From Bifiguratus adelaidae (Eukaryota > Mucoromycota > Endogonomycetes > Endogonales): DNA of 64,000 nucleotides. Shown here piece after piece: positions 35,337 to 45,424 of this stretch. How positions within the stretch are numbered: position 1 is the stretch's first letter; each line of letters begins with the position of its first letter. A program made the position numbers and the translations under genes. The stretch is from positions 1 through 64,000 of the forward strand of contig MVBO01000008.1 of the NCBI GenBank assembly GCA_002261195.1, written 5' to 3'. The notes beneath the pieces were generated by a model, which did no database searches, was not told the origin of the DNA, and saw only the letters and a program-made list of their open reading frames with translations.

Positions 35337-35776
35337 GTCGACAACTAAAATTTCTCGCCTGAATGAAAGGGAGTGTAAAAGTCAATTGAAGTCAATTGAA
35401 TGGACAAGAGACTTGGACATAACAGACAGAGGTTGAGAAGTGACAAGGTGTTAATATGCGTCATGAACTAGACATAGCTGACCCATGGGTATATTGAGGA
35501 TTAGATTCATTCATAACAAGCTATATTAGATCATGGAAGAGATTGTATCATTGTCATATTCATACTCGAGCTATCTATTCCCTATGCTCATGAATGCAAG
35601 GATATCCAATGCTTTATAGAACATGATGTGTAGTCGCATGCTGGATAGACAGTGCTCACTCTTCCATGCCTTCCGATCGGTATCACGTGACTTAAAATCA
35701 CGTTTTTGCTTTTTTGTGAGCAAACACATTTTCTTCTTGTCCATACTCGCACGCACACACACAGATAGGAGAACGC

Positions 35777-36502
35777 ATGGCCCTACGGCACTTGACCAGG
35801 GCGTTCACTCGCCTATCCCTCATACCTTCCGTACGCTCCCTCTCTACCGTCACTACCGATCTCTCTCGTCTTCATCCACTCCTCGATCACACCGACTCGC
35901 CTCCCGATCTCGACCAACGCACGCCATTCCCCGTGAACCGACCACCGAATCTGCATCTCCAACAAGCCAATGAAGACGTTGATTCGCCTCTTTCCAAGCA
36001 AGAACAGGCTCGATTACAGAAAAAGGCACTTGTCGTCAAACGGGTAGTCAACATGAACGGCAAAGGCAAACAACCGTCCATGTATGCTCTGGTGGTGGTC
36101 GGTAACGGTCAAGGACTGGCAGGATACGGGGAAGGCAAGGATGAAGAAGCGTCCAGGGCTGTTCGTAAAGCGACCCAACGGGCCATCAAGAACATGCGGT
36201 ACTTTGAACGGTACGATGATCGTACCGTCTTTGCCGATATCGAGCACAAGTTTCATGCGACCCGTGTCTTTTTACGAACGCGACCACCGGGATTCGGCAA
36301 CCGCTCCAATCATTACATTCACGAGATTTGTCGGTGTGTAGGGATTCATGATATCTCGGGTAAAGTGATGGGATCACGGACGCCCATGAATGTGATCAAG
36401 GCGACCTTTGAGGCGTTGGATAAGCAAACGTCGATAGAGGATTTGGCTAGACGGCGTGGAAAGAAGGTGGTGGATGTGCAACATGTATACTATGGCGCAT
36501 AA
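35777..36502 (+). CDS. MRPS5: Mitochondrial ribosomal protein uS5m
   Basis: The uS5 protein of the mitochondrial small ribosomal subunit. One exon, 241 residues. A basic, acid-free presequence (MALRHLTRAFTRLSLIPSVR) precedes the S5 N-terminal domain (KRVVNMNGKGKQPSMYALVV, then GNGQGLAGYGEGKDEEASRA) and the S5 C-terminal domain (HATRVFLRTRPPGFGNRSNH, VGIHDISGKVMGSRTPMNVI, KATFEALDKQ). The protein ends VDVQHVYYGA. A 24-bp gap separates its stop from the start of the next gene on the same strand. Confidence 0.93.
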   Translation: MALRHLTRAFTRLSLIPSVRSLSTVTTDLSRLHPLLDHTDSPPDLDQRTPFPVNRPPNLHLQQANEDVDSPLSKQEQARLQKKALVVKRVVNMNGKGKQPSMYALVVVGNGQGLAGYGEGKDEEASRAVRKATQRAIKNMRYFERYDDRTVFADIEHKFHATRVFLRTRPPGFGNRSNHYIHEICRCVGIHDISGKVMGSRTPMNVIKATFEALDKQTSIEDLARRRGKKVVDVQHVYYGA

Positions 36503-36526
36503 ATAGACTCACTTCTTAATTGATCC

Positions 36527-36901
36527 ATGACACGGACGGTCAGTGTTCGGACGACGCAGACACAGACAGTGCGCGATCAGGATGGGGGAGAACGAGGTGG
36601 GCGTGGAAGGGGACGGGGACGAGGTCGGGGAGGACAGGGTCGAGGCAAGGGAGGGGAGGGGACCAAGCGAGGTGGAACGACCACGCGATCGACGCATGCA
36701 ACGCATGCCTTGCGGGGTCGTGGCCAGATGTTGGGAGAAGGAGGTAAGGGATGAGCAGGCACTCGGTGTGTGCACATGCGCGAAACTTGTCTGACGCATG
36801 TCTTTCCAGTGTCTGTGGCGTCCCTGGAGGAACGTCGGGAAGCCGCCGCCCGCGCAGCCGAGGAACGCATGCAACGCGCTGAAAAAAAGACCACCACCTA
36901 A
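36527..36901 (+). CDS. Small RG-rich protein with a C-terminal Cdc48-binding (VIM) motif
   Basis: Two exons give about 102 residues. The N-terminal part is MTRTVSVRTTQTQTVRD followed by a Gly/Arg-rich tract of alternating GR and RGG, and GRGQMLGEG. After a 62-nt intron (GTAAGG to TTCCAG) the C-terminus is VSVASLEERREAAARAAEER and a Lys/Thr end. The run REAAARAAEER matches R-x5-A-A-x2-R, the VCP/p97-interacting motif known from SVIP, gp78 and others. The gene may therefore encode a small Cdc48 cofactor; RG repeats suggest RNA or membrane-surface contact. It starts 24 bp after the uS5m stop, so it may share that transcript. The family is otherwise unrecognised. Confidence 0.7.
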
Positions 36902-36984
36902 GACGAGACTGTCTCTCTCTATACCTACCTATCCCTTTTGGTCATGTCCTTTTTATTTTTTGGCAAGAGCTAGGCTCATGTTGT

Positions 36985-38568
36985 CTAAAACATCATAGCA
37001 TCCATACCACCTGCTTCAGCTTGTTCCTTGGCAAACATTTCAAAGTACTGATAAATAATCGTCACTGCGAGAAGAATACCAGTACCCGAGCCAATAGCGC
37101 CGAGCATGTCCGCCAACACGGAGAGTGCACCGATACAGGCACCACCAAAGGCAGCCGCGGTAGGAATGACACGCTTGAGTTCCTTGTACATGGAAGTGTC
37201 ACGGTAACCGGCAATGACCATTTGTTGGTCCTTGAGTTGCTTGGCGACATCACGAGGGGAAGAGCCAGAAACTTCGATCCAGGTCTTTGAGAGAAGAGCG
37301 CATCCGGTGAGCATGATGGCTACGTAGATGACGGTGTGAATGGGGTCCAAGAGCGCATCGGTGATAGAGTGGGGGGCCGAAAGATAATAGGCAATACCGT
37401 TGGTAGCAAAGAGTTGCGATGATCCCTCGTATGGCTTCCAGACACCCAAAATCTTGACGAGCAGGTTGTCTGGGAAGCGGTTGTACAACATCTGCGAAAT
37501 CATAAAGATGTTGGACGTCATGGTGGATTGCAACATGATGGGCATGTTGGAGGTGTAAAAGAGCTTGACGGGGTAGGTACCGCGTTGACCACGAAGGCGG
37601 TTGGACTTGACGGGAAGCTCGACACGGAAGCCTTGCAAGTAGATGACAATGGCAAACACTAGCCCGGTGGAAAGCAAGCTCATCACATTAGGCAAATTGG
37701 TGCGATAAAAGGCTTCCTTGAGGGCCCGCGTCTTGTCTTTGCGCGTCATCAATAGGTGGAAGAGAGCAATGATGGCGCCTTCAAATTCGTCTCCACGACC
37801 AGTGTTAACGGTAGTGGGGGAAAGAGCCTTCCAGACGATGGTCTCGCAAATGTTGGTAGCGATGAACAAGTTGATACCGGAACCAAGACCGTAGCCCTTT
37901 TGCAAAAGTTCGTCAAGGAGCATGGTGATCAAGGAAGCCACGACCAATTGAATGACGAGCAAAAGACATACACCGGCGCCGATCTCCTTGGGACTTCCAT
38001 ACAAGCCAGTGAGCACAGACACGGTAGCATGACCAAAAGCAATAATCATCGCAAACACTAAAAACAGCGCGCACACACACATGTCAACTCCGACCCTCCG
38101 CATGTCCAGACGCTGCTCACTTACACTTTTGCGCTCCGCTGAACAAGGCACGATCTTCCTTGAGACTGTAATCTACTTCAATAATGTTTGCACCGCTCAA
38201 TAGTTGCATAATCATGCCGGACGTCACTATAGGCGTGATACCCAACTCCATGAGCGTACCACGATTAGACGCAAGAATGACACGCATCCAGTACAAGGGG
38301 TCAGAAGAATCGGATGACATGATACCATACAGCGGTACTTGAGACATGACCAAGTAGATGAAGAGGGTTACCAGTGTCCATAATACCTTTTGATTGAACG
38401 GGATCTACTAATGTGAGTCCGCGTCACCAGAGATGATGGCCTACCTTGCGATCGGGAGTTGCAATCTCGGGCAAAATGGCCATAAAAGGCCTCACCAAAT
38501 GAAGTACGCGAACTAGAAGAGCATGAATACAATAGCATAGACTGGAATATGCGCAACCTACATCCCAT
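36985..38568 (-). CDS. SEC61: Sec61 translocon alpha subunit
   Basis: The channel subunit of the ER protein translocon, about 475 residues with ten membrane spans. The first exon is only 7 nt (ATGGGAT), and a 49-nt intron joins it to the conserved start [20 protein letters not shown]. Later blocks: [45 protein letters not shown] (plug and lateral gate region), [38 protein letters not shown] (ribosome-binding loop), [20 protein letters not shown], and [20 protein letters not shown]. The C-terminus ends [10 protein letters not shown]. Introns lie near 38094, 38410-38450 and in the leader. Diverges from BCS1 over 298 bp. Confidence 0.97.
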
Positions 38569-38629
38569 GGCAAGAACAAGAAGCGCCTGTCTGTTGTTTT
38601 CCCCTAAATGATGAATTTCAGCCAATCAG

Positions 38630-38795
38630 ATTTAACCAGCACAGATTTAGTGCGGGGAGAGGAAAGAGAGGGAGAGTGGAGAGCTATAGAGTGTAGGGTA
38701 GATAGTATAGAGTAGAATGAATGAGAAGAGTATAGAGTATATATAGAGAGTAAGGAGATAATATCTCTCAATGGAGAGAGAGAGAGAGACAAAGA
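38630..38795. repeat. GA/CT-rich low-complexity tract in the SEC61-BCS1 promoter
   Basis: The divergent spacer and SEC61 leader hold purine-rich (plus strand) simple sequence: GAGAGG runs from about 38655, TATAGAGAG-type repeats to about 38750, and a (GA)n run at about 38774-38789. On the SEC61 coding strand this is a pyrimidine-rich leader, common before housekeeping genes in fungi. Confidence 0.6.
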
Positions 38796-38866
38796 CAATA
38801 TGATCCATCGACTCGTAAGAATATCGTCACAAGGTGACGGTGACTGTGGGTGCCTTGGGTATCGCC

Positions 38867-40847
38867 ATGGAAGGTCATGCAGCCATGCCATATTCCATTA
38901 GTCGACGGGGACCGGCTTTAGCAACACTACCCCCTATTGGGTTGATTGTAGCCAGTCTTGCTGAACGGTTAGGGGTGGGAGAGTTTGCAACGGGTGGATT
39001 GCAACTGGCGGTGCTTGGTGGACTGGTGGCCGTTGGTCGATACTTTGGAGGAACGATTTATGCCTACATCAAGAAGCGTATTGTCGTGACGGCAGAGTTT
39101 GATAGCCGGGACGAATCCTATAGGTGGGGATAATGAATAGCATATAGTGTTTTCTGTGCTCGCTGTCAATGATATTGATGGACGCCTTGTAGCTGGATCC
39201 TCAATTGGTTGACGGATCACCCATACAGTACAAAAGCCACTCAGTTTTCAGTCTCTACATCCATATGTCGGGCAGGACAGCGATTGACTGGTGAAGGATT
39301 GGACGCGCACCTGCCCCCAGTCTACTTTTTGCCCGCTCCAGGTACGAATATTCGCGCGCTCCATAGACACGACATTTTCTCCTTACAGGTTCCTTCGTGG
39401 TAGGTTTCCATCTCTTTACCTATCATTCGCGCATTTTGTGGTTATCGCGGGATAGAGTGAGCAAGAGTGCATCGGCAGCCTCAGGTACAAACGCACCTCT
39501 CGAAACCATCAAAATTGGCACCTTTGGTCGGTCTCGGCATATCCTTGAGCGACTGGTTTTTGAGGCACAGAAAAAATACATTGACCGCGACCAATCTCGA
39601 ACGGTGGTGTATGCTGCTGATCAATACGGAGCTTGGCGACGCACCAGGTCCAGACCGAAACGTCCCTTGTCTACCATTGTCATTCCGTCGAGCATCAAGC
39701 GACACTTGTTGCATGATGCGCACGATTTTCTACGATCTGAGCAATGGTATTCTGATCGCGGCATTCCTTATCGACGAGGCTACCTCTTGTACGGCACACC
39801 GGGCAGTGGAAAGACGAGTTTTATTCATGCGCTCGCTGGTGAATTGGGACTCAACATATATGTCATCAATCTATCCAACAAGAGTTTGACTGACGATACG
39901 TTAGCCGAATTGGTCACAGATACACCCACACGATGTCTTTTGCTGATTGAAGATGTGGACGCTGCTTTTGTGCAGCGCGTCAAGGGCCAAGACGTGGTGA
40001 ATAACATCACATTTTCAGGCAAGTCTCGTGCGCTATGCCGTGATCGGTTGCACTCATAGCTCTCGTAGGCTTGTTGAATGCCATTGATGGCGTAGCGGCG
40101 CAGGTATGGCGAGACATTTTACCGCTTCAGAGATGACATAGCTTATGTGGTGACCTATTAGGAGGGACGCATTCTGTGCATGACGACCAAGTAAGTCTCT
40201 GGAGGTGGCTTTGCGCCGCTCACCAACATTTTTACAGTCATATCGATCGCCTAGATCCGGCCCTCATCCGACCGGGACGCATCGATCTGCGAGTCGAATT
40301 TACCAGAGCTAGCAAGGAACAAGCGCGAGAATTGTTTGAACGCTTCTATCCCCCCCCTCCATCGGAGGAAGAGGAAGAAGCCGAATGCAGTGCGGAAGAT
40401 GAGATTGCTCATGTGGAGAGAACCTCGGCGGTGGAGTCCAAACTGATATCGCCATGGTCCCAGGAACTGGTCCAGGAACCTGAAACCATGCCACCGCGTC
40501 GTTGGACTCTGGATCGTCGACTCACATCTACGGCCGAAATGCTGGATCCAACACCAGCCACCAGCCGTCCCAACTCGCCGTCACCGCGTCCCATGAGTTC
40601 GGCCAACCGTCGTGCTTCCAGGATGGTTCGCCGACAATCCGTGGCTGCAACGCCGGAGCAAGCTGACCTTTTCGCGTCCATGATTCCGAATGATACCTTT
40701 AGCATGGCGGCACTTCAAGGATTTCTCATGGAATACAAAAGTCGACCTGAACTGGCCATTGCGCACGTTTCGGCGTGGGTTGAGCAGAACCTGAAAGATC
40801 CAAGAACATCCACGACTAACACCCCGGATCCAGACACTGAAGAATAA
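38867..40847 (+). CDS. BCS1: Mitochondrial AAA ATPase Bcs1
   Basis: Bcs1 moves the folded Rieske iron-sulfur protein across the inner mitochondrial membrane into complex III. About seven exons. An N-terminal membrane helix (LQLAVLGGLVAVGRYFGGTI) precedes the BCS1-specific domain (ESYSWILNWLTDHPYS, PAPGSFVVGFHLFTY, LETIKIGTFGRSRHILERLV). The AAA module has Walker A LLYGTPGSGKTSFIHALAGE, Walker B [52 protein letters not shown]. One intron (40019-40068) starts with GC (AG|GCAAGT). The C-terminal lobe contains an unusually long acidic and Ser/Pro-rich insert (EEEEEAECSAEDE onwards) before FSMAALQGFLMEYKSRP. The start at 38867 is the first ATG in the exon; a non-ATG frame extends upstream. Confidence 0.92.
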
Positions 40848-40962
40848 GGGTATGGTATGATTGCGAACATGTGTATTCTATCCACTGTAGCATGTGTATA
40901 TATAAAATGAAGAGAAATTCAAAAAGATCAACATTTACAGGTGTTTAGCGCCTCCATCCCTT

Positions 40963-41436
40963 TCATCGCCACCAACTCCTCCTCGGACTGCCACCAGCAA
41001 TAACCCCTTCTTGCCTCAGATACCCTTCCAACAATTGATAATTCCACAAATTGGCCGTAAAGAGCGCATCAGCCACGTCCCCAATCCATGGCACCAACCC
41101 AATAACCGCATCCAAAACGACATTGATGAGCATACGGACGAGTAACCAGACCGGCAAACCAAAGGCTAAACACAGGTAGAGCATATAACAGCTCAGGGCT
41201 AACCCGGCCAGATCACCAAACCAGGGTACCAATCCGACGATACTGTCGATGCCTATCGGGATAGGGCTACCGGGTATCTGATCGAGCCATTGAGCCAGGG
41301 AGTGGATCGTTTGGAGACGCGATTGGGCTTCCGAGGGAGATTTGATGGTAACGAGGGGGTTACGTATACGGAAACGAAGGAGAGGATGGTTTGGAAAGGG
41401 AAATGGGGGTGGAGCTGACGTGGATGTGAACGACAT
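40963..41436 (-). CDS. DUF4112 membrane protein
   Basis: A single-exon protein of 157 residues. A Pro/Phe-rich N-terminus (MSFTSTSAPPPFPFPNHP) precedes the DUF4112 core: two repeats of a hydrophobic GLVPW motif, SIVGLVPWFGDLAGLALSCY and AVIGLVPWIGDVADALFTAN, around the helix pair LYLCLAFGLPVWLLVRMLIN. Widespread in bacteria and fungi with no known biochemical role; it is predicted to sit in a membrane. The start at 41436 is the first Met before the Pro-rich segment; an ATG-led extension upstream is not family-like. Confidence 0.8.
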   Translation of the reverse strand: MSFTSTSAPPPFPFPNHPLLRFRIRNPLVTIKSPSEAQSRLQTIHSLAQWLDQIPGSPIPIGIDSIVGLVPWFGDLAGLALSCYMLYLCLAFGLPVWLLVRMLINVVLDAVIGLVPWIGDVADALFTANLWNYQLLEGYLRQEGVIAGGSPRRSWWR

Positions 41437-41561
41437 GCGAACAAAGTGAGAAAGAGAGAGCCAAGGTTGTGAAAACGACGTCACTTGCTTTTTATGGAAA
41501 CCAACGTTTACATCCACATTATGAGATGAATGGTATGATACAGTTTATGGGATGGTATGCT

Positions 41562-43452
41562 TTAAAGTTGGGTAGTATTGGTCTTGTTAGAGACTTCCTC
41601 CTCCTTAACATGGCCGTCATAACCATTATCAGAGACCACGGTGGGTGCTTCGACGGATTCCGCCGTCTCGCCAGCCACACCGCGTTCCAAATCACTTGGC
41701 GAGACTTCGGGCTTCTCGTCAGGGTCAGCGGCATTGGTAGCGGTAGCGGCCACTGGTGCTGGTCCAGCTCCAATGGTCTTTTGAAGATTAAAGTGTTGAA
41801 TGAAGAGGGAGGCGATGAAGGCCATACCGCCGAAAGGAATGACGAGGGTATAGACGAGATCTAGCGCGTCGACGTAGGCGGTCTGAACAGCGTACTTGGC
41901 CACTGGGTCGGCAATACTCTTGACAAACTCAAAATCTTGTTGTGCGACGGTAATGGGAATGTTGATGTGGAGTTGTTCAAGCACATTGGCTAGGTTGGTG
42001 GAAAGGGAGTTGTTGAAGACGGAGGCGGAGATGGCGATGCCAAAGACACCACCGACGGTACGGAAAAAGTTTCCAAGGGAGGTGATGATGGCAATATCCT
42101 TGTAATGGACACTGGTCTGTGCAGCAATGGTGAGTGTTTGCATGCAGCATCCACAGCCAACACCAGCAACCAGCAGGTAACCAATTTGTTCTCCGCGGTT
42201 GGAGTCCGCGCTCAACAGGCGCATAAGGGCGCCTCCCACGGTCAAGATGGCCGTACCGGCCCAGATAAAGGCGCGATATCTTCCTGTCTTTGATACAGTT
42301 ATACCGGAAAGGATGGAGAACATGACGAGGCCCAACAAAAAGGGTAAAAGCTCGAGACCAGAGGTGGTAGCCGAATCTCCTCGCACAATTTGGAAGTAGA
42401 TGGGCAAGTAGTAGATGGCGCCAAAGAAAGACATGCCAAAGAAGAATTGGGCGACAAAGATGGCCAAAGGAGTGCGTTGTCGGAAAAGATGAGGAGCGAC
42501 CACGGGTTCACGAGCATACTTGATCTCCCAGATAATGAAAGCAATAAGGACGACACCGCCTACAACGAAGCTGGCAATGACGGCAGCAGAGTCCCAAGGA
42601 TAGGTGTTGCCTCCAAACGACACCGCCAGCAAGATGCAAACAACACCACCAACGAGCAGGAATGTTCCAAAATAATCAATACGCTTGAACTTGGCGACGG
42701 GATCACCGGTGACGGGGCGCAGCCTCAAATAAAGAATGCATACAGCAATGGTAATAGCACCAACGGGCAAGTTGACATAGAAACACCAGCGCCAACCCCC
42801 TTTGCTCGTTGGGAGATCCGCAAAAGCACCACCGAGCTAAAAGGTAACATGTGTTAGTGTCTTGCGACTCACTAGATCCCTGGACGTGCGCAAAAAGACT
42901 TACCAATGGACCAACGACGCTAGATACGCCAAACGTGGCACCAATCATTCCTTGAAACTTGCCACGATCACGCATTGACACAATATCAGAGATGATAATC
43001 ATGGTCATCGACATGATACCACCACCGCCAATACCCTGAAGAGCTCGGAAGACAATCAACATGATCATGTTTTGACTGGCTCCGCTGAGGATACTGCCAA
43101 CCAGAAAAGTGCAGACGGCGAACAGAAAGACAAACTTGCGACCAAAGATGTCTGAGAATTTACCATAGAGGGGTTGAAAGACGGTAGACGTGAGCATATA
43201 AGATGTACCGACCCAACCAATGAGTGAGGCCGCATTAAAATCCGAGGCGATGGTTGGTAGAGCCGTCGAAACGATGGTTTGATCAAGGGCAGACAAAAAG
43301 ATACCCAGCACGAGACCCACAAACACCATCGCCAGCTTAGCCTTTGACAATTGGACGGATTGGTCCTGCCATGTCTGCTGCTTTTCAAGCTTTGGTAGTT
43401 CTGCTTGGTCTACAGGAGTGTCCTGTCCAACTTTTGGCTCCTCTGTCGACAT
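41562..43452 (-). CDS. DHA2-type MFS multidrug/H+ antiporter (14 TM)
   Basis: A plasma-membrane exporter of toxic compounds or siderophores, family DHA2. Two exons joined near 42840-42900 (VSSVVGPL to LGGAFADLP). Motifs: FLSALDQTIVSTALPTIASD (motif D1), LYGKFSDIFGRKFVFLFAVC (motif A), VFRALQGIGGGGIMSMTMI (motif B), RGKFQGMIGATFGVSSVVGP (motif C) and GGWRWCFYVNLPVGAI. The C-terminal tail is acidic and ends NKTNTTQL. Two Met codons are possible, at 43491 and 43452. I choose 43452 (MSTEEPKVGQD) because a TATAAAG box sits at 43502-43508, about 50 bp upstream of it and only 11 bp from the other. A broken paralogue lies 2 kb away with a dehydrogenase between them. Confidence 0.93.
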
Positions 43453-43501
43453 ATTTAGAGTTGATTGCGAAAAGGTGACACTTGTGTTCATCCAAGCTGG
43501 A

Positions 43502-43508
43502 CTTTATA
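43502..43508 (-). promoter_or_regulatory. TATA box that favours the downstream start of the DHA2 gene
   Basis: CTTTATA on the plus strand reads TATAAAG toward the transporter. It is 50 bp from the ATG at 43452 but only 11 bp from the upstream ATG at 43491, so the shorter protein is more likely. Confidence 0.5.
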
Positions 43509-43570
43509 CTCGATTTTGGTACACGCAAACCCGCGATTTTTAATGAATTAATTTCATAGCGCTTTGAGCG

Positions 43571-43578
43571 CGGTACCG
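43571..43578. promoter_or_regulatory. CGG-TA-CCG palindrome upstream of the DHA2 transporter
   Basis: CGGTACCG is an inverted pair of CGG triplets of the type bound by Zn2Cys6 dimers. It lies 119 bp upstream of the chosen start of the intact transporter. The same 8-mer occurs just upstream of the broken paralogue at 45937. Confidence 0.45.
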
Positions 43579-44306
43579 GGTAAATTACTTGCCGTTTGGT
43601 TCCAGAAAGATCGCGCTTTGATTGGTTGATATTGGCATTTGAGCCATCTCGCGGAGGCTGCTGAGTCAAGCAAGGGGATTAATCTAATACCGCGATCGAG
43701 AATCTGAGACTATGTAATGGATATGGAACAAAGACATGGATAGGACCCACTTCTCCACTCAATACCTCACGTTTCCTTGTATTGATTGATTCAGGAATGG
43801 TGCTCCTGGGAGGGGATCTGCTAATCGTCGTGTGTTCGGTGATTCGGTATTATCTCCGCATTTTCGCGTCGCTGGCTCACATGTTCCGTGACGCTGCGGC
43901 GTTGCCTTTAAAGTTCACATGTGGTACTCATGGATCATGGAACGCCTTGATAGACAGGCTCGATGAAAGGAATGACACCGAAATGGACATGGCGATCAAC
44001 ATAACTTTGCGCCATGGCGGAAACGTGGATCTGATCACAGACACAATGGAAAATGCGAGATTGTTTCAGGCATGAAACCTCAAAATTCATCCACCTGGCA
44101 GTGCAAAACAGTGTTCTGCTCGTCGACAAGACCGCGTTGCCATGTTTTACATGCGCATGTGCTCGACGTTGTCTGGTTGCTTTCCTGGTCTGTAGGAAGG
44201 TTGTTTGATCCCGCAAGCAATCTAAAATCGGGTGATTCATTCACCTTTACGGACTTGCGCTCTGAAAGGAACAATAGCTCTATCTGTTCAACTCAAGGGA
44301 ACATGA
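43579..44306. other. Intergenic, no supported gene
   Basis: About 0.7 kb between the DHA2 promoter and the 3' end of the dehydrogenase. A 97-codon plus-strand frame at 43782 has no family resemblance and I do not support it. Confidence 0.5.
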
Positions 44307-45305
44307 TTAAGCGGCTACAAGATTTTCAGTGACTTCGTACAAATGCCTGCTATGCTCTCCTGCTACATCCCGAGCTTGATCATGGGATGGTTCTACAATA
44401 TGACAATCCACCAGGTAAGCGCCCCCTTTTCCGGTCAACTCTGGGCTAGTCAATGCATAGACCTGGGTGGCTGTACCTTCAGGGATAGACTTGAAGCCCG
44501 GATTGATGTTGCCCTCGTCATCAATGAAACCCAATCCTTGCATTTCTTCCATCTTCAAATGTCGGGCTAGATTCGTCTTAATGGCACCTGGATGAAGCGA
44601 AAAGCATTCGACACCCTTGGCACTATACAGGGTATTGAATCCTTTCGCACAGAGAATGTTGGCCGTCTTGCTTTGTCCATATGCTTGTGCTTTATCGTAA
44701 TCTTTGCCATCATTGAAGCCAAGATCATTGAATCGCACCGGAGAGAGAACATGTCCATTGGATGAAACGCAAATGACGCGGCCTCCTCCACTCTTGACAA
44801 TATCATCGATCAGAAGCTTGATGAGCAGATGATGGGCGACGTGATTGGTGCCGAATTGCAGTTCAAATCCCTGCTTGGTGGTATCGTAGGGTGTGGTCAT
44901 GACACCGGCGTTGCATACGAGACCGTGCAAGGGCAGACCCGTTGCATGAAAGTCCTTGACAAACTGTCGAATAGAGTCCAGGTCGCAGAGATCTAGGTGT
45001 ATGTACCGGACGTCGGCGTTTGGATGGGCCGACCGGATGCCTTGGATCGTTTTCTCGGCCGATGATGGACTACGCGTACCGATAACGACGGTCGCACCGC
45101 GCGCAGCAAGCACACGAGTGGTCTCCTCGCCTAGACCAGAATGTCCACCGGTGATAATGTACGTCTTGCCCTTCACAGAGTGGGATTCGGGAAGCTGATC
45201 CAATATGTGATCAGCGGTCCATCGATATCCCTCAGGTTCTTCCTCCTTGGTGAAAGGCAAGCCAAATGTGCGAGCCATTTCAATCTGCTCTTGTGTCCAG
45301 ACCAT
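44307..45305 (-). CDS. Short-chain dehydrogenase, retinol dehydrogenase/WWOX-like
   Basis: An intronless NAD(P)-dependent SDR of 332 residues. An N-terminal extension (MVWTQEQIEMARTFGLPFTK) precedes KTYIITGGHSGLGEETTRVL (cofactor site), VVIGTRSPSSAEKT, DLCDLDSIRQFV, GLVCNAGVMTTP, VICVSSNGHVLSP (catalytic Ser), YGQSKTANIL (Tyr and Lys) and HPGAIKTNLARHL. It belongs to the retinol-dehydrogenase/WW-oxidoreductase type common in fungi; the substrate is unknown. It is flanked by an intact and a broken DHA2 transporter. Two tandem copies of a 12-mer containing ACGCGT lie 60-83 bp upstream of the start. Confidence 0.92.
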   Translation of the reverse strand: MVWTQEQIEMARTFGLPFTKEEEPEGYRWTADHILDQLPESHSVKGKTYIITGGHSGLGEETTRVLAARGATVVIGTRSPSSAEKTIQGIRSAHPNADVRYIHLDLCDLDSIRQFVKDFHATGLPLHGLVCNAGVMTTPYDTTKQGFELQFGTNHVAHHLLIKLLIDDIVKSGGGRVICVSSNGHVLSPVRFNDLGFNDGKDYDKAQAYGQSKTANILCAKGFNTLYSAKGVECFSLHPGAIKTNLARHLKMEEMQGLGFIDDEGNINPGFKSIPEGTATQVYALTSPELTGKGGAYLVDCHIVEPSHDQARDVAGEHSRHLYEVTENLVAA

Positions 45306-45364
45306 GTTGTGCTCACTGGTCGGTTCTGACGCTCACTCCTTTTATCACCGCCAGGACGGTGCCC

Positions 45365-45388
45365 ATGACGCGTCCGATGACGCGTCCG
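45365..45388. promoter_or_regulatory. Tandem 12-mer ATGACGCGTCCG upstream of the SDR gene
   Basis: Two perfect head-to-tail copies of ATGACGCGTCCG (45365-45376 and 45377-45388). Each contains the palindrome GACGCGTC with ACGCGT at its centre, which is the MluI cell-cycle box core in yeasts. A third copy lies at 46115-46126. Binding is inferred only. Confidence 0.45.
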
Positions 45389-45424
45389 TTGCCGCTGTTT
45401 CGGCGACGAAGTCCGAGAATTTCC

